From NCBI GenBank assembly GCA_046726215.1, contig JBKPAA010000019.1, positions 65,446 to 129,445 on the forward strand: 64,000 bases of DNA. Direction: 5' to 3'. Below, in pieces: positions 1 to 8,268 of the stretch. The first letter of the stretch is position 1, and each line of letters opens with the position of its first letter. Under the pieces are notes generated by a model that was given only the letters and a program-made list of their open reading frames with translations, had not been told where the DNA came from and searched no databases. Made by a program: the position numbers and the translations under genes. Source of the stretch: DASQUK01 sp046726215. Lineage in GTDB: Bacteria > Actinomycetota > Acidimicrobiia > Acidimicrobiales > VFJN01.

Positions 1-325
1 CGCCAGCGACGAGCGCCTGGCGCGGATCTGCGCGCGGAGCCGCGGCTGGGTTTACGGCGTCGGCCTGCTGGGCGTCACCGGCGAGCGCGAGCGCCTTCAG
101 CGCAGCGCGCTCGACATCGCGGCACGGCTCAAGGCCGTGACCGACAGGCCGGTGCTGGTCGGTGTGGGGGTGTCCAACCCCGAGCAGGCCGCCGAGGTGG
201 CGGCGGTGGCCGATGGGGTGATCGTCGGGTCGGCGCTGGTGCGGCGGCTGCTCGACGGTGGAGGCCCAGATGAGGCCGCGGCGTTCGTCCGAGAGCTGCG
301 CACCGGTCTGGACGACGTCGCGTGA
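1..325 (+). CDS. trpA: tryptophan synthase alpha chain, C-terminal part (5' end outside window)
   Basis: Open from the window edge (first full codon at base 2) to TGA at 323-325. The last ~107 residues carry the TrpA C-terminal pattern: GVTGERE, a strand-loop around PVLVGVGVSNPEQA, and ADGVIVGSALVRRL, the phosphate-binding end of the TIM barrel. TrpA cleaves indole-3-glycerol phosphate to indole and glyceraldehyde 3-phosphate and passes indole to TrpB; trpB would be expected just left of the window. The stop overlaps the next gene's GTG by 4 bases (GTGA), so the two are probably translationally coupled. Confidence 0.9.
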   Translation, partial: ASDERLARICARSRGWVYGVGLLGVTGERERLQRSALDIAARLKAVTDRPVLVGVGVSNPEQAAEVAAVADGVIVGSALVRRLLDGGGPDEAAAFVRELRTGLDDVA

Positions 326-1893
326 GTGAACACCCGCCGCCCCCGGCGGGACCGCCGCCGCCACCGGCGGGACCGCCGCCGCCACCCCCGCCCCCGGCCG
401 TTCCGCCGACACCGCCCCCCGCCACCCCTCTGCCGCCGCCACCCTGGGGCATTCCGCCACTGCCGCCGCAGCGGCGGCGTGGGCGCCGAGTGCGGGCCCT
501 GAGGACCCTCGCCGTCCTCGCTTGTCTCGGCGCGGCCGGCGGAGCGATCTACCTCGTCACCGACGATGGGTCGCCGTCGCATCCGGACCGCTGGGACCGG
601 CGGTTGGTCGACCTGGTCGCGTTCGTCGAGGACGAGCGGGGCCTGCGCTTCGACCATCCGGTGGCGGTGGACTTCCTCACCGCCGACCAGTACTCCGAGC
701 GAACCCGCGTCGCGGAGTCAGACATCACCCACGAGGAGCGACGGCTCATCGACGAGGGGACCGCACCGCTGCGGGCGCTCGGGCTGCTGCCGGCCGACTT
801 CGACGCGGTGGAGTCGGAGAACGACCTCTCCGACACCGCCACGCTCGCCTATTACGACCCGCGCACGGAACGCATCGCCGTGCGAGGCACCGACATGAGT
901 GTCGACCTGCGCGTCACGCTTGCGCACGAGCTCGTCCACGTGCTCCAGGACCAGCACTTCGATCTCGAGGAGATGCTCGAGGATGGCGACCCCAGCGGCG
1001 ATCGGCTGTCGGCGTACCTGGCCCTGATCGAGGGCGACGCCATCCGGATCGAGCAGGCATACGTCCGGTCGCTGACGGCCGAGGAGCGCGACAGCTACTT
1101 CGAGGCCAGCGACCGGGCGTCCGGCGTGGTGCAGGAACAGCTGGACGCCATGCCGGGTGTCATGGTCGCCATGGAGGCCGCCCCCTACGCCCTGGGGCCG
1201 TCGCTCGTCGAGCTGATCGCCGCCGACGGCGGCAACGACGCCGTCGACGAGGCCTTCGGCGACCCTCCGACCACGACCGAGCACATGGTCGATCCCCGGT
1301 CGTACTTCGCCGGCGACCCGGCGAGTGACGTGACGGCGCCGGTCGTGCCGGACGGCGGTGATCAGCTCGGCGAGACCGACAGCCTCGGGGCGCTCCCCGT
1401 CTTCCTCGTGCTCAGCGAGCGCATCGATCCCCTCACCGCGCTCTCCGCCGCCGACGGGTGGGCCGGCGACGCCTTCGTCGTCTACGACCGGCGGGGGACG
1501 ACGTGCATGGACTTGGCGGTCCAGGGTGACTCCGCTCGGGACGGGGAGCAACTGCTCGAGGCGTTCGGGTCGTGGGCGACGGCCGGCCCACCGGGCACCG
1601 CCCGGGTACGCGCCGACGGCGACCTGGCGCTCGTCTCCGCCTGTGACCCAGGGGGCCGGGTCGAACCGACCGCGGCGGCGCTCGACGCCCTGACGCTGCC
1701 GGCGGTGCGAACGCAGATCATCGTGGCCGCCGGCGCCTCCGGCGTCGACCCGGGCGAGGCGTTCGGCGTCGCCGACTGCTTCGTGCGGGCCGTGCCCCTC
1801 GACCAACTGGTCGAGGCCAACGAGTCGCCCGAACCCCCTGAGGAGGTCATGACCGCCATCGACCGCGCGGTGGCGAGCTGCGGCCTGGCCTGA
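322..1893 (+). CDS. proline-rich, membrane-anchored putative zinc metallopeptidase-like protein
   Basis: Predicted 523 residues. Residues ~4-50 are a low-complexity run of prolines with glycine and alanine. A basic stretch (RRRGRRVRALR) and one hydrophobic segment (~60-78) follow, so the rest probably lies outside the membrane. The ectodomain has HELVH (His202, Glu203, His206) followed by LQDQHFDL, and ~30 residues on LIEGDA with Glu237. This HExxH-then-Glu spacing is typical of gluzincin-type zinc peptidases; peptidase activity is inference. The rest (about 250-523) is not recognised. GTG start overlaps the trpA stop by 4 bases. The poly-proline head could be a cell-wall spacer or need EF-P for translation. 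Confidence 0.75.
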   Translation: MSEHPPPPAGPPPPPAGPPPPPPPPAVPPTPPPATPLPPPPWGIPPLPPQRRRGRRVRALRTLAVLACLGAAGGAIYLVTDDGSPSHPDRWDRRLVDLVAFVEDERGLRFDHPVAVDFLTADQYSERTRVAESDITHEERRLIDEGTAPLRALGLLPADFDAVESENDLSDTATLAYYDPRTERIAVRGTDMSVDLRVTLAHELVHVLQDQHFDLEEMLEDGDPSGDRLSAYLALIEGDAIRIEQAYVRSLTAEERDSYFEASDRASGVVQEQLDAMPGVMVAMEAAPYALGPSLVELIAADGGNDAVDEAFGDPPTTTEHMVDPRSYFAGDPASDVTAPVVPDGGDQLGETDSLGALPVFLVLSERIDPLTALSAADGWAGDAFVVYDRRGTTCMDLAVQGDSARDGEQLLEAFGSWATAGPPGTARVRADGDLALVSACDPGGRVEPTAAALDALTLPAVRTQIIVAAGASGVDPGEAFGVADCFVRAVPLDQLVEANESPEPPEEVMTAIDRAVASCGLA

Positions 1894-1894
1894 A

Positions 1895-2545
1895 TCAGCG
1901 GTCGAGGTGGGAGTGGAAGAACTCCAGCGTGCGGTCCCAGGCCAGCTCGGCGGCCGCCTCGTCGTAGGCCGGCTGGTCCGATTCGAAGAACCAGTGGCCG
2001 GTCCCCGGGTAACGGTGGAACGTGACGTCCTTGTCCAGGACCTCCAGCTCCGACTCCAGCAGCGTGAGCTCGTCGTCGCCGACCCAGGGGTCGGTCTCGG
2101 CGAAGTGCCCCAGGAACGCCGAGCGCGCCGGCGCCATGTCGATGTTCTGTGATCCGTAGAAGACGGCGGTCGCCCCGACCAGGTCGGGCATGCGCCCGGC
2201 CAGGTACAACGCCCACGATGCCCCCATCGAGAACCCGAGCAGCCCGACCGGCGCGTCGGGCGTGGCCGGCATGTCCCGGAGGGTGACGATGCTGGACCCC
2301 ACGAGGCGCCGGGTGGCATCCATGTCGGCGCTGGCGAGGAGCGCCTTGGCCTCGTCGGGATCCCGTGTGGTCTTGCCGCCGTAGAGGTCCGGAGCGAGGG
2401 CCACGAACCCGTTGTCGGCCAACCGGTCGCAGAGGCCCTTGAAGAACGGAGTGAGCCCCCACCAGGCGTGGAGCACGAGTATGCCGGGCCCGGATCCCCC
2501 CTCGGGGACGATCACGTAGCCCGTGCCGACCGATCGCGAAGCCAC
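1895..2545 (-). CDS. dienelactone hydrolase family alpha/beta hydrolase
   Basis: Predicted 216 residues. It shows the family pattern: ILVLHAWWGL near the N-terminus (oxyanion region), VALAPDLYGG, a nucleophile elbow GFSMGAS, an acid at ETDPWVG and the catalytic His in PGTGHWFF. The nucleophile is Ser where classical dienelactone hydrolases have Cys, as in many family members acting on other esters or lactones. The substrate is unknown. The GTG start at 2545 is chosen because a -10-like TACCGT (2559-2554 on the minus strand) lies 8 bases upstream, fitting a leaderless transcript. It is convergent with the upstream gene, only 1 base apart. Confidence 0.85.
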   Translation of the reverse strand: MASRSVGTGYVIVPEGGSGPGILVLHAWWGLTPFFKGLCDRLADNGFVALAPDLYGGKTTRDPDEAKALLASADMDATRRLVGSSIVTLRDMPATPDAPVGLLGFSMGASWALYLAGRMPDLVGATAVFYGSQNIDMAPARSAFLGHFAETDPWVGDDELTLLESELEVLDKDVTFHRYPGTGHWFFESDQPAYDEAAAELAWDRTLEFFHSHLDR

Positions 2546-2662
2546 TCGTTCCGACGGTAGCGAGGCGGGCGGGCCGCCCCAACCGGCTCCGCCGTGAGGT
2601 GAGGAGACCTTGGGGCGGCCGCCGTGAGGTGCCGTCTCGCAGCCCCTGTACGCTCGACCGCC

Positions 2663-2995
2663 GTGCCCCCCGGCGAGCGACACGATGGCTGCGTGCTCTG
2701 CGCGGCTGAACGGATCACCCCGTGGTACCACGAGGACGAGGTGTGCTGGATCGCCGACTGCGAGATCTGCGCCACGCCCATGGTGGTCTGGCGCTGGCAT
2801 GGGGTCGACCCGTCCACCGCCGACCTGCAGCACATGCTCGGGCGGCTGGCGGCCGTGGCGCACGGGGGGTTCGACGGTCACTACGTCGACGACAACATGC
2901 GCAACATCCCCGACCACTTCCACGCCCATGCCCGACCGCAGGGCGGCTTCTTCGGCCACGGCTTTCGCCGCGACCGGACCGGGGAAGCGTCGTGA
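2663..2995 (+). CDS. HIT-like protein with Cys-rich N-terminus
   Basis: Predicted 110 residues. The C-terminal half has DHFHAHARP, which matches the His-x-His-x-His triad of histidine-triad (HIT) nucleotide hydrolases/transferases. The N-terminus has CVLC and further Cys (CWIADCEIC), possibly a metal site. GTG 2663 is preferred because TACGCT (2649-2654) lies 8 bases upstream (leaderless pattern); an in-frame ATG at 2624 would add 13 residues. The stop overlaps the glbO start by 4 bases, so the two form an operon. Substrate unknown; the assignment rests on the triad and general layout. Confidence 0.7.
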   Translation: MPPGERHDGCVLCAAERITPWYHEDEVCWIADCEICATPMVVWRWHGVDPSTADLQHMLGRLAAVAHGGFDGHYVDDNMRNIPDHFHAHARPQGGFFGHGFRRDRTGEAS

Positions 2996-3405
2996 GCGAG
3001 GTCGAGGCCGGGGGCCAGGCCTCGGCCGTGAACGTCTACGAGGCGCTGGGCGGGCAGCCGTTCTTCGACGACCTCGTCGAGCGGTTCTACCGACGGGTGG
3101 CGATGGATCCGCTCCTGCGGCCGCTCTATCCCGACGACCTGGGCGGGCCCCAGCGAAACCTGGCCCTGTTCCTGGGCCAGTACTGGGGTGGTCCAACCAC
3201 CTACTCCGAGGAGCGGGGGCACCCGCGGCTGCGCATGCGCCACGCGCCCTTCGTCATCGGCGAACCCGAGCGCGACGCCTGGCTGCGCCACATGGGCGCC
3301 TCCCTCGACAGCCTGGTGATCGAGCGGGGCGTCCACCCCGTGGTCGAGGCCCGACTGTTCGACTACTTCGCCATGACCGCCGACGGGATGGTCAACGCGC
3401 GCTGA
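2992..3405 (+). CDS. glbO: group II truncated haemoglobin
   Basis: Predicted 137 residues, usual length for a 2/2 globin. It has the strongly conserved GlbO block YWGGP.TYSEERGHPRLRMRH followed by PFVIG and ERDAWLRHM; the proximal His lies in the RMRHAPF segment and the E-helix/CD region carries the group II Trp and Tyr. The role is binding of O2 or NO by haem, in actinobacteria linked to respiration and nitrosative stress. GTG start overlaps the HIT-like gene by 4 bases (GTGA), so co-translation is likely. A strong inverted repeat lies 46 bases after the stop. Confidence 0.95.
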   Translation: MSEVEAGGQASAVNVYEALGGQPFFDDLVERFYRRVAMDPLLRPLYPDDLGGPQRNLALFLGQYWGGPTTYSEERGHPRLRMRHAPFVIGEPERDAWLRHMGASLDSLVIERGVHPVVEARLFDYFAMTADGMVNAR

Positions 3406-3450
3406 CGGGCCCGCCGCCCGCCGGCATCCCGCCGTCGATTCGACGTCGCC

Positions 3451-3501
3451 GACCGGTCAGTGGCCGCGACGCCTGATCAACGCCGTGGCCACTGACCGGT
3501 C
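3451..3501. terminator. long inverted repeat between convergent genes (bidirectional terminator candidate)
   Basis: Perfect 15-base arms GACCGGTCAGTGGCC (3451-3465) and GGCCACTGACCGGTC (3487-3501) with a 21-base loop. It lies between glbO (ends 3405, plus) and the small minus-strand gene ending at 3549. There is only a short TCTTTG after the right arm, so it is not a textbook intrinsic terminator, but place and symmetry suit ending transcription from both sides. Confidence 0.55.
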
Positions 3502-3548
3502 TTTGGGCACGACACCCGTTTCGATGCCGTGGCCTCGTGAGCGTGTCG

Positions 3549-3779
3549 TCAGGTCGCCCGCTGTGCTGGCCGGGTGACCGGCAGATCCCAGTCGACCGGG
3601 CGGCGCCGCCACCGCAGGCTCGGTCGCCGGATCGACAACCGGAACGATGACACCTTGCTGGCGCGCTCCCGCCGGGCCCGCATCCGAGCCGGCCGCGTCA
3701 GCCGGTGGTTCTCGGCTTCGGCCACCAGCGCCTCGCGGCGCTCACGGCCCATGACCTCGATCGCTCCGAACTGCATCAT
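3549..3779 (-). CDS. small basic protein, unknown function
   Basis: Predicted 76 residues, very rich in Arg, starting MMQFGAIEVMGRERREALV. The main support is a near-perfect Shine-Dalgarno AAAGGAGG on the minus strand about 6 bases before ATG 3779, one of the strongest in the window, and a hairpin after its stop. The N-terminal half could form an amphipathic helix; the C-terminal half (SIRRPSLRWRRRP) is strongly cationic. It is divergent from the sulfatase gene. No family recognised. Confidence 0.6.
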   Translation of the reverse strand: MMQFGAIEVMGRERREALVAEAENHRLTRPARMRARRERASKVSSFRLSIRRPSLRWRRRPVDWDLPVTRPAQRAT

Positions 3780-3884
3780 CGGTCCGCCTCCTTTGCTGCT
3801 CGACTCACCGGACCCTTCATGCCGCTCGATCATCCGCAATTCCCCGGCGGCGTTTACCGTCAGCTGACACGAAAGCGGTGTGTC

Positions 3885-6278
3885 ATGCGCCGCACGCCCA
3901 TGACCGCCGGCCCGCCATCGAGCGGCTTCGTAGGCTCTCGTCCGACCGCCGGCATCGGCGGCCAGCGCGGCACGGCGAGGGAGTCGGAAGTGGATCCAGG
4001 CGAGTTCAAGGGCAGGATCGGCCGCTACCACTGGGAGTCCGAGCCGTGGTGGCCGCCCGAGCCCGTGCCCCGGCCCGGCGCCCCCAACGTGCTGGTCGTG
4101 CTGCTCGACGACGTGGGATTCGCCCAGCTGGGCTGCTTCGGGTCGGACATCGCCACGCCCAGCTTCGATCGCCTGGCGGCCGAGGGGCTGCGCTACGCCA
4201 ACTTCCACACCACGGCGCTGTGCAGCCCGACGCGTGCCTGCGTGCTCACCGGGCGCAATCACCACACCTGCGGGATGGGTCGGATCATCGAGCTCGCCAG
4301 CGGATTCCCGGGCTACGACGTCCGCATCCCCCGCTCGTGCGGGTTGCTCCCGGAGATGCTCACGCCCCACGGCTACGCCGCCTACGCCGTCGGCAAGTGG
4401 CACCTCACGCCCGAGGAGGAGGCCCACCTGGGCGCCCGCCGCGATCGCTGGCCGCTGGGACGGGGCTTCCAGCGCTTCTATGGGTTCTTCGAGGGCGAGA
4501 CGCACCAGTTCGTGCCCGCGCTGGTGCACGACAGCCACTTCGTCGAGCCGCCCCGCAGCTACGAGGACGGCTACCACCTCACCGAGGACCTCGTGGACCG
4601 GGCCATCGAGTACCTGGAGGACCTGCGCCACGTCGACGTGGACAAGCCCTGGCTGCTCTATCTCGCCACCGGCGCCTGCCATTCACCCCACCAGGCGCCC
4701 GCGGAGTGGATCGCTCGCTACCGCGGCCGGTTCGATGCGGGTTGGGACCGGTGGCGGGAGGAGACCCTGCCACGCCAGATCGCCAGCGGGCTCCTGCCCA
4801 CCCTTACCGCGCTTTCGCCGCGGCCGGACTGGGTGCCCGCCTGGGATGACCTCTCGCCGGAGGAGCGCCGCGTCTATGCCCGGTACATGGAGGCGTTTGC
4901 CGGGATGTTGTCCCACACCGATGCCCAGGTCGGGCGCCTGGTCGACTGGCTCGAGCGATGCGGCGAGCTGGAGCGCACCCTGGTGCTGGTCCTGTCGGAC
5001 AACGGGGCGTCGTCCGAGGGAGGCCCGGTGGGATCGCTGAACGACGCTCGGGCGTGGAACGTGGTGCCCCGCACGGTGGAGGAGGCGGCGGAACGCCTGG
5101 ACGAGATCGGCGGCCCCCGCATCCACAACAACTACCCGTGGGGATGGACGGTGGCCGGCAACACCCCCTTCCGGCGCTGGAAGCGCGAGACGCACGAAGG
5201 GGGCGTCGCCGATCCGCTCATCGTCTGCTGGCCCGGGGGCATCGGCGCCCGGGGGGAGGTGCGCAGCCAGTACGTGCATGCGATCGACCTCGTCCCCACG
5301 ATCCTCGAGGTCGTCGGGATCGATCCCCCGGCGGCGCTGGGCGGCGTGGAACAACGGCCGATCGAGGGGATCAGCTTCGCCTACTCGTTCGCCGACGCCG
5401 CGGCCCCCGAGCGGCACGCGACCCAGTACTACGAGATGTTCGGCTGCCGCGCGCTCTACCACGAGGGCTGGAAGGCGGTGGCCTATCACCCGATCCAGTC
5501 CGACAACCCGGGCCTCGACCGGGCCGCCTGGGAGCTGTACGACCTGCGGGTGGACCCGTCCGAGTGTCACGACCTCGCCGCCGAGCAGCCGGACCGCCTC
5601 GAGGCGCTCATCGAGCGGTGGTGGATCGAGGCGGCCCGCCACCAGGTCCTGCCGCTCGACAACCGACCGTTCTCGGACCTCGTGATGGGCCGGCCGCCGG
5701 CGGTGCCGCCCCGGCGGCGCTACGTGTATCGACCCGGCCGCGCCCCGGTTCCGGAGACCGTGGCCGTGAACGTGAAGAACAGGCCCCACACGATCAGCGC
5801 GCACGTCGAGGTCGACGGGCGGGGGCCGGTCGCGGGCGTGCTGGCGGTGCAGGGCTCGGTGCTCGGCGGCTGGTCGTTCCACCTCCTGGCCGACGGGCGC
5901 CTGTGCTACGTCCACAACCTGGCGGGCTGGCGTGCCTACCGCGTCGAGGGTGCCGTCGGCGAGCGGCTCGGGCCGGGTGCCCATGTGCTGTCGTTCCGGT
6001 TCCTCCCGGGCACGGACGGCGCCACCCACCGGGGGTCGTTGCTCGTGGACGGCGAGGAGGTCGCAGCCGGCCCGATCGACCGGGCGACCTGGGCCCGGTT
6101 CTCGCTCACCGGTGCCGGGCTCACGGTCGGGTGGGCCAGGGACTTCTCCCCGGCCGACGGCGACTACCGGGGCCCGTTCCGCTTCACCGGCACGCTCTAC
6201 CGTGTCGAGATCGACGTCGAGGGCGAGGGATTCATCGACGCCGAGGCCGAGGCGGCCGACGCCCTCAGGGCCCAGTGA
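3885..6278 (+). CDS. arylsulfatase family protein
   Basis: Predicted 797 residues from ATG 3885. NVLVVLLDDVGFAQLGCFGSDIATP gives the N-terminal metal-binding Asp pair. CSPTRACVLTGR holds the sulfatase CxPxR motif; its Cys (codon at 4221) would be oxidised to formylglycine. KWHLTP, a later DNGASSEGG and KRETHEGGV supply further active-site residues. The C-terminal ~190 residues form a beta-rich extension usual for large arylsulfatases. Reaction: hydrolysis of sulfate esters; substrate unknown and no sulfatase-maturing enzyme is in the window. GTG 3990, with GAGGGAG 6 bases upstream, is an alternative start giving the usual family N-terminus (762 residues). TACCGT at 3855-3860 may be the -10. 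Confidence 0.9.
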   Translation: MRRTPMTAGPPSSGFVGSRPTAGIGGQRGTARESEVDPGEFKGRIGRYHWESEPWWPPEPVPRPGAPNVLVVLLDDVGFAQLGCFGSDIATPSFDRLAAEGLRYANFHTTALCSPTRACVLTGRNHHTCGMGRIIELASGFPGYDVRIPRSCGLLPEMLTPHGYAAYAVGKWHLTPEEEAHLGARRDRWPLGRGFQRFYGFFEGETHQFVPALVHDSHFVEPPRSYEDGYHLTEDLVDRAIEYLEDLRHVDVDKPWLLYLATGACHSPHQAPAEWIARYRGRFDAGWDRWREETLPRQIASGLLPTLTALSPRPDWVPAWDDLSPEERRVYARYMEAFAGMLSHTDAQVGRLVDWLERCGELERTLVLVLSDNGASSEGGPVGSLNDARAWNVVPRTVEEAAERLDEIGGPRIHNNYPWGWTVAGNTPFRRWKRETHEGGVADPLIVCWPGGIGARGEVRSQYVHAIDLVPTILEVVGIDPPAALGGVEQRPIEGISFAYSFADAAAPERHATQYYEMFGCRALYHEGWKAVAYHPIQSDNPGLDRAAWELYDLRVDPSECHDLAAEQPDRLEALIERWWIEAARHQVLPLDNRPFSDLVMGRPPAVPPRRRYVYRPGRAPVPETVAVNVKNRPHTISAHVEVDGRGPVAGVLAVQGSVLGGWSFHLLADGRLCYVHNLAGWRAYRVEGAVGERLGPGAHVLSFRFLPGTDGATHRGSLLVDGEEVAAGPIDRATWARFSLTGAGLTVGWARDFSPADGDYRGPFRFTGTLYRVEIDVEGEGFIDAEAEAADALRAQ

Positions 6279-6310
6279 GCCGCCCGCGCCCGCGACGGCG
6301 TGCGCCCGCC

Positions 6311-6362
6311 AACCGTTCCGGCGCCGATCTCTCGCGAGTACCGCAAGGAAACGGCGCCGGTT
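6311..6362. repeat. intergenic palindromic repeat family 1, copy A
   Basis: An imperfect palindrome between the sulfatase and bcp: AACCG (6311-6315) and GGCGCC (6320-6325) pair with GGCGCC (6353-6358) and CGGTT (6358-6362) around a core TCGCGAGTACCGCAAG. The 41-base stretch 6320-6360 matches 20004-20044 at about 35 of 41 positions, so it belongs to an interspersed family rather than being a single terminator. Confidence 0.7.
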
Positions 6363-6394
6363 CGTGCTCGGGTGCCGCCGCTAGGGTCATCGAC

Positions 6395-6847
6395 ATGGTC
6401 AATCCAGGCGACAAGGCCCCCGACTTCGCGCTCCTCGACCAGGACGGGAACACCGTCAAGCTGGCCGACATGCGGGGCCGCAAGGTCCTCGTGTACTTCT
6501 ACCCCAAGGCGGACACGCCGGGCTGCACCACGCAGGCCTGCGGCCTGCGGGACGTGCTGGGCGACATCGGTGACACCGCGGTGGTGGGCATCAGCCCCGA
6601 CAAGCCCCAGAAGCAGAAGCGCTTCGACGACAAGTACGGGCTGGGCTTCCCGTTGCTGTCCGACGAGGACCACGCGGTCGCCGACGCCTACGGCGCCTGG
6701 GGCGAGCGATCGATGTACGGGCGCAAGTTCATGGGCATCGTCCGGTCGGCGTTCCTGGTGGACGAGCAGGGCAACCTCGCCGAGGTGTGGCCCAAGATCA
6801 GCCCCAAGGACACCCCCACCAAGCTGCTCGGCGCCCTCGAGGGATAG
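6395..6847 (+). CDS. bcp: thioredoxin-dependent peroxiredoxin, Bcp/PrxQ type
   Basis: Predicted 150 residues, normal for PrxQ. TPGCTTQACGLRD holds the peroxidatic Cys44 and the resolving Cys49 five residues later, the atypical 2-Cys arrangement of this subfamily. The N-terminus (GDKAPDFALLDQDG) and YFYPKADTPGCT are family standard. It reduces peroxides in the cytosol using thioredoxin. A -10-like TAGGGT (6382-6387) ends 7 bases before ATG 6395, so the mRNA may be leaderless. Palindromic repeat family 1 lies just upstream. Confidence 0.95.
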   Translation: MVNPGDKAPDFALLDQDGNTVKLADMRGRKVLVYFYPKADTPGCTTQACGLRDVLGDIGDTAVVGISPDKPQKQKRFDDKYGLGFPLLSDEDHAVADAYGAWGERSMYGRKFMGIVRSAFLVDEQGNLAEVWPKISPKDTPTKLLGALEG

Positions 6848-6916
6848 GCGCGACGGGCCGATCGCAGGGCGCCCCGCGGGTCGGCATCTCACGGCCCGCG
6901 CCGCCGCGGCGTTGAC

Positions 6917-7390
6917 ATGGCGGTGACGCTTCCCCCGTTCCAATCGCTGCTGGACGCCCACGCCCCAGACCTGCATCGATTCCTGGTCGCCGCTGTCGGC
7001 CCGCACGACGGTGACGACCTGTTCCAGGAGACGGTGATCTCGGCGCTGCGGTCGTACCGGGGCCTGCGTCACGCCGACAACCTGCGCGGCTGGCTGTTCA
7101 CGATCGCCCACCGGAAGGTCATCGACCAGGCACGCAGGCGAGTCCGGCAGGCGGTGCCCGCCGCCGATCCGCCCGAGGCTTCCCACCTGGACGCCGACAC
7201 GCTCGGCGACGCCGAGTTGTGGGACGCGCTACGCCAGCTCCCGCCCAAGCAGCGATCGGCCGTCGTGCAGCGCTACCTGCTCGACCGGCCGTACGCGGAG
7301 ATCGCGGCGGTACTCGGGTCCAGCGAGGACGCGGCCCGCCAGAACGTACGAGCCGGCCTGCAACGCCTGCGTCAGGAGGTGACGCCATGA
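6917..7390 (+). CDS. ECF-type RNA polymerase sigma factor
   Basis: Predicted 157 residues, a two-domain (sigma2-sigma4) factor. Region 2 reads DDLFQETVISALRSY followed by NLRGWLFTIAHRKVIDQARR (core binding and -10 recognition). Region 4 is LPPKQRSAVVQRYLLDRPYAEIAAVLG, the helix-turn-helix for the -35. The stop overlaps the next ATG (ATGA), which codes for a DNA alkyl-transferase. No anti-sigma gene is adjacent; the partner gene suggests a link to alkylation or genotoxic stress, which is inference. Confidence 0.9.
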   Translation: MAVTLPPFQSLLDAHAPDLHRFLVAAVGPHDGDDLFQETVISALRSYRGLRHADNLRGWLFTIAHRKVIDQARRRVRQAVPAADPPEASHLDADTLGDAELWDALRQLPPKQRSAVVQRYLLDRPYAEIAAVLGSSEDAARQNVRAGLQRLRQEVTP

Positions 7391-8076
7391 ACGCCACTGA
7401 GCCCACGAACCCGATGGGCGATGTCCGCCACCGGTCCAACCACCGGGATCCCGATGCCGCCGGGGGCCTCGCCCTGGGCGAGCGGTTGCGCCGGGCCGCC
7501 GACACCGCCGCCACCGCCGACATCACCCGCCTGGTCGACGCGGCCCTGCGCCGGGCCGACGACGCAGGGCTGGTGGACGTCGGCTGGGTGGTCGAGGACA
7601 CGCCCGTCGGCCCGCTCACCCTGGCGGCGACGTCCGCCGGCGTGGTGCGCATTGCGTTCGGCCACGAGGAGCTGGTGCTGGACGAGCTGGCGAGCGGCGT
7701 GTCGCCACGTGTCGTCCACCTGCCGGCCCGCCTCGACGAGGTGCGCCGCGAGCTCGAGGAGTACTTCGCCGGGCGCCGCCGGGCCTTCGACGTGGCGGTC
7801 GACCGGCGGCTGTCCCGGGGCTACCGTCGCACCGTCCTGGAGGCGCTGTCCCGCGAGGTGCCCTACGGCCGGACCGTCAGCTACAAGGAGCTGGCCGAGC
7901 GCACCGGCAACCCCAAGGCCAGCCGGGCGGTCGGCTCGGCCATGGCGACCAACCCGATCCCGATCGTCGTCCCGTGTCATCGGGTGCTGCGCACCGGCGG
8001 GGCCCTCGGCGGCTACGGCGGCGGGCTCGACACCAAGGTCTGGCTCCTGCGCCACGAGGGCGCGCTGTTGGGCTGA
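7387..8076 (+). CDS. ogt: methylated-DNA--protein-cysteine S-methyltransferase
   Basis: Predicted 229 residues. The C-terminal domain has IPIVVPCHRVLRTGG with acceptor Cys197, followed by LGGYGGGL, and upstream YGRTVSYKELAERTGN (helix-turn-helix) and SRAVGSAMATNP. It removes alkyl groups from O6-alkylguanine by irreversible transfer to Cys197. The first ~60 residues are an Ala/Arg/Asp-rich extension without metal ligands, not seen in short Ogt proteins. ATGA overlap with the sigma factor gene means tight coupling, so repair dose probably follows sigma production. Confidence 0.9.
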   Translation: MNATEPTNPMGDVRHRSNHRDPDAAGGLALGERLRRAADTAATADITRLVDAALRRADDAGLVDVGWVVEDTPVGPLTLAATSAGVVRIAFGHEELVLDELASGVSPRVVHLPARLDEVRRELEEYFAGRRRAFDVAVDRRLSRGYRRTVLEALSREVPYGRTVSYKELAERTGNPKASRAVGSAMATNPIPIVVPCHRVLRTGGALGGYGGGLDTKVWLLRHEGALLG

Positions 8077-8119
8077 CGGCGCCGCGCCTGCTCCGCGGCC
8101 GATCCCGTCGGCGGCCGGG

Positions 8120-8239
8120 TTACCCCCGCGGGGACGTCGCGAGGCCCAGCTCGTGCTCCCGGCGGTCGATCGTCCGCCGCCGGTACACGAGCAGGCCTAC
8201 CACCACCAACGTGGTCAGAACGAGGAGCAGCCTGCGCAC
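8120..8239 (-). CDS. 39-residue single-span membrane protein
   Basis: Starts at GTG 8239: MRRLLLVLTTLVVVGLLVYR, then a charged tail (RRTIDRREHELG) and TAA at 8120-8122. It has one hydrophobic segment (~4-19) with positive charge on both sides. Support for it being real: a -10-like TAGCCT (8251-8246 on the minus strand) ends 6 bases before the start, the same leaderless layout as many larger genes here. An in-frame GTG at 8245 would overlap that box. It is divergent from the tRNA. Function unknown. Confidence 0.5.
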   Translation of the reverse strand: MRRLLLVLTTLVVVGLLVYRRRTIDRREHELGLATSPRG

Positions 8240-8268
8240 GGCCACAGGCTAGGCTTATCCGTTCGTCC

